Origin: Thermothelomyces thermophilus ATCC 42464
Lineage: Eukaryota; Ascomycota; Sordariomycetes; Sordariales; Chaetomiaceae
Length of the DNA: 64,000 nucleotides
Assembly (NCBI RefSeq): GCF_000226095.1
Contig: NC_016473.1
Location: forward strand, 1,798,001 to 1,862,000
Reading direction: 5' to 3'
Below the pieces are notes generated by a model. The model saw nothing but the letters and a program-made list of their open reading frames with translations, searched no databases and had not been told where the DNA came from. The position numbers and the translations under genes were made by a program. Shown here piece by piece: positions 55,601 through 64,000 of this stretch (position 1 is its first letter; each line of letters begins with the position of its first letter).

Positions 55601-56278
55601 CTATTCCAACGAGATCCGCCTATAGTGCTTCAGATCAACACGCGCAGTCAGGTCCCGAATCTCACCATATCTAGCAAACCCTTCCGACTCGGCGAAACCA
55701 ATGTGCCTCTCAACGCTCTCCCAGCCGCAAACGAGCACGAACTCTTCCTCCTCTGCACCTTCCTCAACGTCCTCCCGCCAGCCGAACCGCACCATGTCCC
55801 GGCCGGCATAGCTCTCCAGAATCCCCTTGACTTCCATGAATTTAGCCTCAAACCTCCCCCTAGCTTCACGGAGGACAAGCATCCTCTCCATGCTGATTAC
55901 CGAACTCTCCTGCAACCTGGCATCGCCGGCACCGCCAAAGATCTCACCGCTGACATGAAACAACACCGTATCCCCCGGGATAATACTCTTCTCCTCGCCC
56001 AGCCGGCTCATGACGATCTGGTTCTCCTCGCTGCGGATCCAGTCCCAATGGGCGGCCACCGAGTCCCATTTCGCGGTGGTCATCAGCCAGGAGGGATCCT
56101 CGACCTGGGGAAACCAGAGGGCGGCCCGGTCGACAGCGGACGAAGGGAGCGCGGGGAAGGCTTTCGCGTGCCAGGCATCTTGCAAGCGCGTGGCTGCGGC
56201 AAGGCTGGCCCGGATCGAATCCGGCAGGTGAGGGGAGGGGGTGGTCAGGTGGAGGAGGGCGAATTCGGTGACGGGCAT
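55601..56278 (-). CDS. Dimeric alpha-beta-barrel (ABM-like) protein, function unknown
   Basis: Single exon, 225 residues from the Met at 56278 (MPVTEFALLHL), which I prefer because the frame upstream (to 56512) loses the family look. Two similar halves are suggested: a first unit containing PSWLMTTAKWDSVAAHWDWI and a second containing FVLVCGWESVERHIGFAESE then FARYGEIRDLTARVDLKHYR. The repeated W(D/E)SV..H pattern with flanking strands is typical of fungal antibiotic-biosynthesis-monooxygenase-like ferredoxin folds. Many such proteins have no known reaction, and no metal or cofactor residue can be assigned. The gene converges with eL38, with 278 bp between stop codons. There is no signal peptide, so it is probably cytosolic. 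Confidence 0.72.
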   Translation of the reverse strand: MPVTEFALLHLTTPSPHLPDSIRASLAAATRLQDAWHAKAFPALPSSAVDRAALWFPQVEDPSWLMTTAKWDSVAAHWDWIRSEENQIVMSRLGEEKSIIPGDTVLFHVSGEIFGGAGDARLQESSVISMERMLVLREARGRFEAKFMEVKGILESYAGRDMVRFGWREDVEEGAEEEEFVLVCGWESVERHIGFAESEGFARYGEIRDLTARVDLKHYRRISLE

Positions 56279-57813
56279 CTTCTGTACTCTGCTCACAAAC
56301 AAGTCAAGAAACGTGCTGGCGGGAGTGACTTTGCCGCTATCTGACGTCCGAAATGTGTGACCGGAGAAGGGGAAGTACAATCGTTTTTGAACGTTGCTGT
56401 CGACGGTAGGCAGCAGGGCAGATGACGTGGGTTGGCTTTCGCCTCCGTCGCTGTTCTCAATTGAGAGTCCGAACGTTGCAGAAACCCGTAGGTGTAACTT
56501 TGATATCGACACCCGTCAGCGTGCTTCATTGTACGGTTGCTCAGTGTATACTCCGTCCGTCCTCGTCAACATAATTTGAACCGTACTTTCAGCTAGGCCA
56601 TGCCGGAATTCACACGGTCACCGGACCGGCAGGGCGTCGGTGTCAAGGCGGAACTTGAAACGCACAAGCCCGGCTTGCTTGACGACCCCCATGCCCCCTC
56701 GCAATCGCGGACAGCCTTAGGATGCAACTATGTTAGCGTGGTCATACTGGACACACTAGGCCCGCGGGGAGAAATCATGTACGGATTACGGAATAACTAA
56801 CGACAAGCAAGGAGCTTGGACCGAGACAGAAGCACACAGCAAGAGATCGGCGGATCAAGGCTGTTTGATTGGGCCCCCGCCGCTTCTCTGGCTTGTCACC
56901 AACGCCAAAATGAAGCATTTCGTGACATACGTCTATGAGGCGCTCGAGTCCGAAGCTGAAATTGGCCGCTGCTGACAATTCGGACGGCAACCACTGGGCA
57001 GTTCTGTGAGAGCTTCCCTGCTGCAAAGACCACTAACTACGGAGCTAGTGTAGCCTGCCCCGGCTTGAATCGGCCCTTGCTTGGTCTCTCCCAGCTAGCC
57101 AGAAATGCCCACCGGTGCCAATCAGCAGCCTCCGAGATTCCAGAACAATTCATTGAATGTAACCCCGTGGACAGATCCATGAGAGCTACAACAAACAACC
57201 CCTGTTGCCCCTGTTCGTCATCGTTGGGGGGCGCAGTGCCGCAGCGCGTTTGGCGACTTTTTTCCTCGTTCGACAGCTTCTCCCCGGAAGCACCACTTTG
57301 AGCTCCTTTGTCGCGCCCTTCAATTAGATGCCAACTGCCCGTGCCGTGGCCGACCACAAGCTCGACAACAACTGCTGCAAAGGCTGCACCACTACTTCGT
57401 GCCAGTTTTACTGTACAGTCTTCGTGCACAACGCGAATCCATTGCCTGGCGCTCCTGGAATCTCCACAGTCTTAATTACACCTCCTTCCTAACTTGGCGG
57501 ATAATATACTTTTGGCTTCACGACTTTGCGCCCGCTTTCCTCGTTCCTTCTCCGTCCGCGCAACACCACCATACCAATCGCACTCGAGCCCAATCCACCG
57601 ACCTCGGCCGTATCGCAACCTGGTTGTCGTCAGAATTGACCGCTGTCTGCTGTCTCCCGCTACCACGCGAGCTCCACTTTGTACTACGGCCGTACGCGCA
57701 GCCCATTGACAAACGAACCGGCCTGATTTGATTCTCGATCGACCGCCCCTCGCCGACTCCTAATATTGCCCTTCCTTCGGATTAGAGAGCTACAATCTCA
57801 AATTTCGCGGCGC
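56279..57813. other. 1.5-kb upstream region of ABM-like and mevalonate kinase genes
   Basis: A divergent 5' region. From about 57300 it becomes C/T-rich and intron-like, suggesting a long leader of the mevalonate kinase transcript. No supportable extra gene. Confidence 0.6.
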
Positions 57814-59455
57814 ATGGATGCTATGACGACACAGCGCGCATCGAACGGCGCCCCCAACAGTCACAAGGGGCACAATGGCGTCCATAGTGATTCGGAACCT
57901 GACAGTATCAGCACGGAGGCCAGTGATGCGACCCTCGAGAGCGTGGACGGCGTCAATGGCATAACCAACGGCACCATCAACCTCAAGATTAACCCGCGGA
58001 GGAGTATGAAGCGCAAGCAGTCGAGTCCGATGATGCCGGCCTTCATGGTGTCGGCGCCGGGAAAGGTGATCGTGTTTGGCGAGCACGCCGTCGTGCATGG
58101 CAAGGTGAGCGGACATCAAGAAATCTCCGCTGGGGAGAGGCTGGGTCAAACTGACGCCGTTCGGTCTAAAGGCCGCAATTGCCGCCGCTATCTCGTTGCG
58201 CTCCTACCTTCTCGTCACGACTCTCTCCAAATCAAAGCGGACGGTCACGCTCAAATTTCCCGACATCGATTTCGACCACTGCTGGAATATCGACGAGCTC
58301 CCGTGGGCGACCTTTCAACAACCGTCGAAGAAGAAATATTACTACTCCCTCGTCACCGAACTAGACCCCGATCTGGTTGCTGCAATTCAGCCCTTGCTCG
58401 CCGACGTGTCCCCTGACAAGCCGCCCAACATTCGCAAGGTACATCAGAACTCAGCGGGAGCATTCCTCTACATGTTTCTGTCGCTCGGTTCCCAGTCGTT
58501 CCCGGGTTGCCAATACACGCTACGATCCACCATCCCGATAGGTGCCGGCCTGGGAAGCAGCGCTACCATTGCCGTGTGCATGTCGGCTGCGCTCCTCCTC
58601 CAGCTGCGGACGCTGTCCGGTCCCCACCCCGACCAGCCGCCCGAGGAGGCGCGCATCCAAATCGAGCGTATCAACCGCTGGGCCTACGTCTACGAGATGT
58701 TCATCCACGGCAACCCGTCAGGCGTCGACAACACGGTCGCGACGCAGGGTAAGGCGGTCGTCTTCCAGCGCACAGACTACGGCAAGCCGCCTTCGGTGCG
58801 GCCTCTCTGGGACTTCCCGGAGCTGCCGCTCCTGTTGGTTGACACCAAGGTGCCCAAGTCGACGGCGCACGAGGTGGCCAAGGTCGGAAAGCTGCGCAAC
58901 ACGCACCCCAAGATTGTCGGCAGCATCCTGGACGCCATCGACAAGGTCACGGAGGCGTCGGCCGAGGTGCTCACCGAGGCCGGCTTCGACACGCAGAGCG
59001 AGGCGGACCTGGCGCGCGTCGGCGAGCTCATGACCATCAACCACGGCCTGCTCGTGTCGCTGGGCGTTTCGCACCCGCGCCTGGAGCGCGTGCGCGAGCT
59101 GGTCGACCACCAGGGGATCGGCTGGACCAAGCTCACGGGCGCCGGCGGCGGCGGTTGCTGCATCACGCTGCTCAAGCCGGGCGTCGATAGGTCCAAGCTG
59201 GACAAGCTGGAGGAGCAACTCGACGAAGAGCACTTTCAGAAGTTCGAGACGACGCTGGGCGGCGACGGCGTGGGCGTCCTCTGGCCGGCCGTGCTCAAGA
59301 ACGGCATGGACGAGGACGAACAGGGCGGCATGGAGATCGACCTGGAAAAGTTCCTCAGCGCGGAAGGAAACGAGGGTGTCGAGCGGTTGGTGGGTGTGCA
59401 CGGAGGCGGGGGCGAGAGGGAAGGGTGGAAGTTCTGGAGGGTGGACAACAACTAA
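57814..59455 (+). CDS. ERG12: Mevalonate kinase (GHMP kinase)
   Basis: The enzyme phosphorylates mevalonate with ATP, an early committed step towards farnesyl diphosphate, ergosterol, dolichol and prenyl groups. Exons 57814-58104 and 58172-59455 (67-nt intron, GTGAGC..AAG) give 524 residues. GHMP motif 1 is PGKVIVFGEHAVVHGK (about residues 82-97). Motif 2, the ATP-binding loop, is IPIGAGLGSSATIAV; NPSGVDNTVATQGK carries the catalytic Asp region. Motif 3 is KLTGAGGGGCCITLL. The intron falls exactly after VVHGK. Oddity: about 80 residues precede the kinase fold, hydrophilic and Asn/Ser/Asp-rich with a basic RRSMKRKQSS patch; yeast Erg12 starts almost directly at the fold. The frame upstream of 57814 has no ATG before 57766. 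The C-terminus ends with an acidic and Gly-rich tail. Confidence 0.95.
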
Positions 59456-60098
59456 TCTTTAGGCCGGCTGCAAGGGACGATGGATCCGGGACTCGTAATA
59501 TTGGATGGCATTTTTTTTCTCTTTTCCTGAGGATTCATGGGTTAGGAGTTCTGTTGGCAAACTGTGACTTGAGGGATCTCCCACAGGTCCTCTGCGACTG
59601 AAGGAGCTGCTTTTCCTCTTCTTCTTCTTTTAGTGGATGGCAACGGAAAAGGGACGGGTGGTGGCGCCTACAGCTACTCTGGCTTACTGTGGACTCCTCT
59701 GAATCTAATTCTCCCGTGTAGGGCTTCTTCTTACCTTGTGGTACTTTCATCCCTCTTAGCTGATGTAATACTCCATATTCCTCAGGAAATTTGGACATAG
59801 CGTATCAAGGCGAACAGTTAAATAAAACGGGCAAATCTAATTGCTAACGGTGAAGGAGAAGAGGATTTCTTAGCATTGTCCCTTCCTGGGGCTTAACATT
59901 GTTCATCCTTGCTTGCTGCCCCGCTCTGCTGCAGCTCTGCAGAGAGGAGCTTCCTACTGTACGGATTACATAGTAGGTTTCCTTTGTCATGCTCCATTCA
60001 AAGATGGAAAGGCAAAGCAACTCTGAAATCTTGGCTGCTGCTCAGTGCACTTTAAAGGCACACCCCGCCCATCCTCCACCCGCAACGAGACCTCCAAC
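59456..60098. other. Spacer between mevalonate kinase and prenyltransferase-alpha genes
   Basis: 643 bp in tandem orientation containing the mevalonate kinase 3' region and the prenyltransferase promoter. A TTTTTTTTC tract follows the stop codon by about 55 bp. No gene seen. Confidence 0.6.
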
Positions 60099-62142
60099 AT
60101 GCCGCCCAACGCAAAGGTAGCCAGCAAGCCCAAAGCATCCGAGAGTAAGTGAACCGTGGTTTCTAGCTTTGACGCTTTGTGCAGTACCACTTCTGTTTGA
60201 TTCCCTTCGGGAGCTACCCACCCAACTTGCATATCCCACAGAGTAGCTGCCTCCACTGATTCTTTAGGAACGTACAGTACCTACCTTTACCTACCATTTT
60301 TTCCACATCTTTAATAAGTAGCTAACCGTCCTCCGCATTGGCAGCTTCTAAGCCCCCACAATCAACTACCACTGGCGCCACTCCTGCTGCTAGCACCTCC
60401 CACACCGCCCCTCCAACAGCAATCAACCACCCAGCTCTCCCTACCCAACCGGGAAACCCCCAGACCGATCACGACCGCTCCCAGACCCGCTTTTCCCTCT
60501 CGGCCCTCTCACGAGCAGACCAGGTCGCCTGGCTCGCCGCGCGCATCGCCTCCCGCCTGGCCGCGAGACCGGCTCTGTCGTCCGGGACCACCACAACCAC
60601 TACTGCTACCGCTACCACCGCCGCCACCGTAGCGAGGCTAGCCTGTGGCGGAGGCCCCAAGACGCTTAAGGAGGTCTGGCGGGTCGTGAATGAGAGGAGC
60701 GCGCCGTTGCGGGCGCCGAGGCCGAAGGGTCGTAAGGCAGTAGAGGAGGAGGACGAGGAGGAGGAGGAGAAGAAGAAGAAGAAGAAAGAGGAGAAGGAGG
60801 GGCTAAGAACCGGCGAGGACGAGGCGAGGTGGGAGCGAAAGGTGGTGCTGAGCTGCCTGGCGGTGCAGAGCTGCTGTTTCCGGGCGAGACGGGAGCGCGA
60901 GAGGCAAGGGCAGGCGGAGGAGAAGACCGGGGAGGCGGCCGTCGTGACGGAGCAGGAGGTGTTCGAGGAGACCAGGCGGCGGAGGGAGATGGCTGCGCTG
61001 AGGAAGGAGCTGTACGGTGGCGGGGTGGGCAAGGCCGGCAAGCTGGCGGCCGACCCGGAGTGGGATGATGTCCAGCCTGTCGTGCTCGAGGAGCCGGAGG
61101 GCGCGCTGGCCGCGATCGCGTATCCTGCCGATTATGCTGAGGGTGAGTTTCTTATGTCATTAAATATCCCGAGGAAAAAAAGGTGATGGGGGAGGGGAAG
61201 TCCTTCCACGCCCACTGGCTAACCTGAACGTTTCCCTTTTCCATATCAGCCATGGCCTACCTTCGCGCCGTGATGCAGGCCAAGGAGTACTCGCCGCGCT
61301 GCCTGCGCCTGACCGAGCACATCATCGCCATGAACCCGGCGCATTACACCGTCTGGCTGTATCGGGCGTCCATCGTGTTCGCGCTCCAGCTCCCCATCCC
61401 GGACGAGATCACATGGCTGAACCGCGTCGCGCTCGAGAACCTCAAGAACTACCAGATCTGGCACCACCGCCACCTCCTCGTGGAGAACTACTACCCCACC
61501 ATCGCCTCCGATCCGTCCGCCGTCGCTTCGTTTGCTGCCTCCGAGCGGAGCTTCCTGCAGAGGATCCTGGCCGAGGACACAAAGAACTACCACGTCTGGT
61601 CGTACCGCTCCTACCTGGTCAACAAGCTCGACCTGTTCAACGACGGCGACGAGCTTGCGTCCATCGAGGCCATGCTGGACGACGACGTGCGCAACAACTC
61701 GGCCTGGTCCCACCGCTTCTTCCTCGTCTTCTCGAACCCGGACTACGCCACGCCCGGCAGCGCCGCCACCGAGGCCGACCCGGGCGTGCCCCAGGCGGTG
61801 GTCGACCGCGAGGTCGAGTACGCCCAGGACAAGATCCGGCTGGCGCCGCAGAACCAGAGCGGGTGGAACTATCTCCGGGGCGTGCTCGTCAAGGGCGGGA
61901 GGAAGCTGGGCAGCGTGGAGCAGTTCGCGAGCGAGTTTGTCAAGGGGCTAGGGGAAGGAGGCGAGGAAGGGAAGGAGGAGGTGCTGAGCACGCATGCGCT
62001 GGACCTGCTGGCGGAGATCTATGCTGAGAAGGGCGACAAGGAGAAGGCGGACCTGAGCCTGAGGAGGCTGGGCCAGAAGTGGGATCGCATCCGAGTCGGG
62101 TATTGGGAGTGGCGGCGGAAGTGTCTGGAGGCGACTGCATAG
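60099..62142 (+). CDS. RAM2: Protein farnesyltransferase / geranylgeranyltransferase-I alpha subunit
   Basis: The shared alpha subunit of the enzymes that attach farnesyl or geranylgeranyl groups to CaaX proteins such as Ras, Rho and mating pheromone. Exons 60099-60144, 60345-61142 and 61250-62142 give 578 residues. The PPTA helical repeats are clear: HYTVWLYRASIVFAL, NYQIWHHRHLLVEN, NYHVWSYRSYLVNKL, NNSAWSHRFFLVFS and NQSGWNYLRGVL. The conserved entry EWDDVQPVVLEEPEGALAAI follows the extension. Oddity: about 250 residues precede this entry, far more than in yeast Ram2 (about 316 residues in total). The extension includes Thr/Ala runs and an acidic-then-basic tract (Glu/Asp, then Lys/Glu). 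Its segment WERKVVLSCLAVQSCCF reads like a real helix. Splice signals are standard (GTAAGT..CAG, GTGAGT..CAG). Confidence 0.93.
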
Positions 62143-62596
62143 CGAATATATCAGGCACCGAGTTTGTCTTGTTTCTTGTTTCTTGTCGGCTTGCAATCCA
62201 AACGAATATGTCTCTTTATTTACGGTAAGAAAACGTACTATGTCATACGGTGATGAGAAAGAAGTTTGGATTCCCCTGCTACGAATGGTGAGGTGATTTT
62301 TCAGTAACACGATTGTTCATCTCATTGGGCCCCGAGCCGAAGCCGGTAGGTACACCTTGCCCCTGTAAGTCCAAATAACGCCCACAGGTATATCACAAAA
62401 CGCCTTGTAAGATCCAATTCCCAGATGATGCTCCCAATGAACCACCCGATGATGTGTTTTCACCACAATGTTGCGCTATCCGCCATCTCCCTGTCAATCG
62501 TCCCAAAAGAGGAACATGTTGTTGGCCAAGCCTCAAGCGATTCTCTTTTCTCTCTCTCTCTCTCTCCCTCTCCCCACATCATCCACCCATTTTCAC
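62143..62596. other. Convergent 3' spacer between RAM2-like and Mtr2-like genes
   Basis: 454 bp between two stop codons. A CT tract (about 62551-62572) lies downstream of the Mtr2-like stop. No gene seen. Confidence 0.6.
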
Positions 62597-63313
62597 CTAG
62601 TTCGCCCGGTAGTTGTGAGAGATGATGAGATACTTCCTCCCGTGCCTGACCCCGGGTTTCTCGATGACGTCCCAGTTCGGGACCAGGATGAAGCTGTCGT
62701 AGAAGTCGCGCTTCTCCCAGTACTCGTCGCCCTTGTTCTTGCCGGTACCGAAGTAGACGGTGCCGAAGACGGTCACGGACATCATCATGCGGACGCCGTC
62801 GGTGGGCGAGTGCAGGTCGAGCACCTTCTGGGGCGCGCCGAAGCGGTAGTCGGCGTTGATGACGTGCACGTTGTGGCCCTCGACCTCGTAGCGCACGCGC
62901 CGCTTGTTGGGGTCGGGCTGCTTGGGCGCCTGGCGCTGCTGCTCCAGCAGCTTCTCCCACTCCTGCGGCGTCGACACCACCAGGCCGTTGATGCAGATGT
63001 CGGCGGGCGGGTGCCCGGCCCGCTCGTAGGCGGCGTGGCCGTTGACGTAGCCTTGCGAGATGGACTTGCCTTCGTTGATCTGGCGGTAGTACCAGTCGAC
63101 AAAGTTCTTGGCAGCTGGGGGGGAGCAAAGTGGATATGAGTCAAAAGGGGGTCTCTTCTTGACGCGTTTTGGTAGCGATCCGGTTCCCGCATGATGGGGG
63201 AAGAGGGAAGGGAAAGTGAAAGTGTTCGCTCATGGGTCCGGACCGTGGGGCCTGGTTGTCGTCGTACCTTCGCAGGAGCACCGTACGTTCGTCTCGTGAG
63301 AGTTTGCGGACAT
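62597..63313 (-). CDS. NTF2-fold mRNA export factor, Mtr2/NXT1-like
   Basis: An NTF2-like protein of the kind that pairs with the Mex67/NXF1 export receptor and helps messenger RNPs through nuclear pores. Exons 63313-63268 and 63114-62597 (153-nt intron, donor GTACGA, acceptor after a C8 tract) give 187 residues, close to yeast Mtr2 (184). The N-terminal helix has AAKNFVDWYYRQINEGKSIS, then GYVNGHAAYERAGHPPADIC and INGLVVSTPQEWEKLLEQQR. The strands are VEGHNVHVINADYRFG, MSVTVFGTVYFG and FYDSFILVPNWDVIEKPG. The C-terminus YLIISHNYRAN is compatible with the last NTF2 strand. No catalytic pocket residues are expected in this group. The assignment to Mtr2 rather than another NTF2-fold protein is from memory of the filamentous-fungal sequences. 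Confidence 0.85.
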
Positions 63314-64000
63314 GACGACGGTATATGCTTGGATCGGATCAAGGAGTGGTCGACTGAATTGCCGATCGCTGGGACGTCGGGAAGATGCCGTTTGCTAGAT
63401 GACCGCCTCGCGAAGCAGGTTGCTTCTACTGATTTGGTTCAGGCGAGCGGGAGAGACTCGGGTAATTTGGTATTTCGATGGGCGCAGTTACTTGGGTCGG
63501 AGATTTCTGGCGGTGTTGTTGCTTTGAGTTCGCTGACTCCAAGGAGAAGGGCGTGAGGGCAACGTTTGTCTTTGTGCTTTGCTGGATCTGTACTGGGACT
63601 TGAAGGCTGCCGCCCTGCTGAAGGTACTGTACATGCACTGGATAAAAGAGGCAGTGGGCGGGATCTAGTTATGGTGGGGCACGTTTTTCCAATGCGCGAA
63701 CTCAATGCGACGTAATTATGCATGTGGCTATCTTCCTAGACAAATATTCCTCTATCGAGTTATACAATCCTATCAGGTACAACCGCATTCTGATCAAGGG
63801 ACCGAGCTCAATAAGTCCATACGTATTCGGAGAACAGGAAAGGGAGTGAAGAATGGGTCTCGTAGAGACAGCTTGTATGGAAAGCCTATTATTAGCTGAT
63901 TACGTTACGCATAGATAATATATATATAACTTGGCACCATTCAAGTTGTACAGCTTGGATGGCCACCCAATTGTTCATTCCTTGACCAAGAACTCTTCGA
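63314..64000. other. Upstream region of the Mtr2-like gene to window edge
   Basis: 687 bp with no supportable gene. The final 100 bp become AT-rich (ATAATATATATATAAC near 63915-63931). Confidence 0.6.

Noticed and set aside
1-64000. CRISPR array, bacterial operon signals, rRNA or 5S genes
   Set aside because: No regularly spaced repeats with unique spacers, no Shine-Dalgarno pattern before starts, and no fungal 5S or rDNA words; the gene structure is eukaryotic throughout.
1-64000. Intact or fossil transposons, LTR elements or virus-like elements
   Set aside because: No transposase, reverse transcriptase, integrase or capsid-like reading frame and no long terminal repeats were recognisable; only simple repeats and short palindromes were seen.

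Overview
This is nuclear DNA of a filamentous ascomycete, most likely a Sordariomycete of the order Sordariales (a Chaetomiaceae-like genome is my inference). Supporting evidence: GC-rich genes split by short introns (about 50-240 bp) with GTRNGT donors, CTAAC-type branch sites and YAG acceptors; fungal families such as an NDT80/PhoG regulator of the VIB-1 type, a Zn2Cys6 factor of the CTF1/Far type, WSC domains and a MARVEL protein; and spacers rich in microsatellites and pyrimidine tracts. I found no rRNA, tRNA, CRISPR, viral or LTR element, or recognisable transposase.

Layout. 1-1674 (-): a VIB-1/XprG-like NDT80 regulator, running off the left edge. 1675-14150: about 12.5 kb with no supportable gene, full of simple repeats and a short recurring motif. 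14151-20088: an RWD/RBR ubiquitin ligase (-), a dolichyl-diphosphatase (+) and a MARVEL membrane protein (-). 20089-23269: spacer, relatively AT-rich in its middle. 23270-26865 (+): a secreted heme peroxidase fused to four WSC domains. 26866-32177: second large spacer. 32178-35568 (+): CTF1/Far-type Zn2Cys6 activator. 37452-40316 (+): GAS2/GAR-domain, probably Kar9-like, protein. 41014-42290 (-): secreted class-3 lipase. 45191-48185 (+): GH3 beta-glucosidase. 48918-50750 (-): PD-(D/E)XK nuclease-like protein. 51142-63313: a compact housekeeping block with mitochondrial bL34 (-), the CaaX protease Ste24 (-), an 87-residue Ish1-motif protein (-), ribosomal eL38 (+), an ABM-like protein (-), mevalonate kinase (+), the farnesyl/geranylgeranyltransferase alpha subunit (+) and an Mtr2-like mRNA export factor (-).

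Functional links. Mevalonate kinase (isoprenoid precursor), the prenyltransferase alpha subunit (prenyl transfer to CaaX proteins) and Ste24 (CaaX processing) lie within 10 kb, and a dolichyl-diphosphatase lies 34 kb to the left. A lipid-responsive type regulator and a secreted lipase are neighbours with one gene between them, and the lipase upstream region carries two CCTCGG hexamers, the known Far/CTF1 target. VIB-1-type regulators are known to affect secreted hydrolases, and this window also encodes a secreted lipase, a GH3 enzyme and a secreted peroxidase; that connection is context only.

Exon joints were chosen by hand from splice signals and frame. In every multi-exon model the phases add up to an open frame. 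The least certain joints are in the GH3 gene (first intron) and the Ish1-motif gene (GC donor plus a 13-nt exon). The least certain start is that of the nuclease-like gene.
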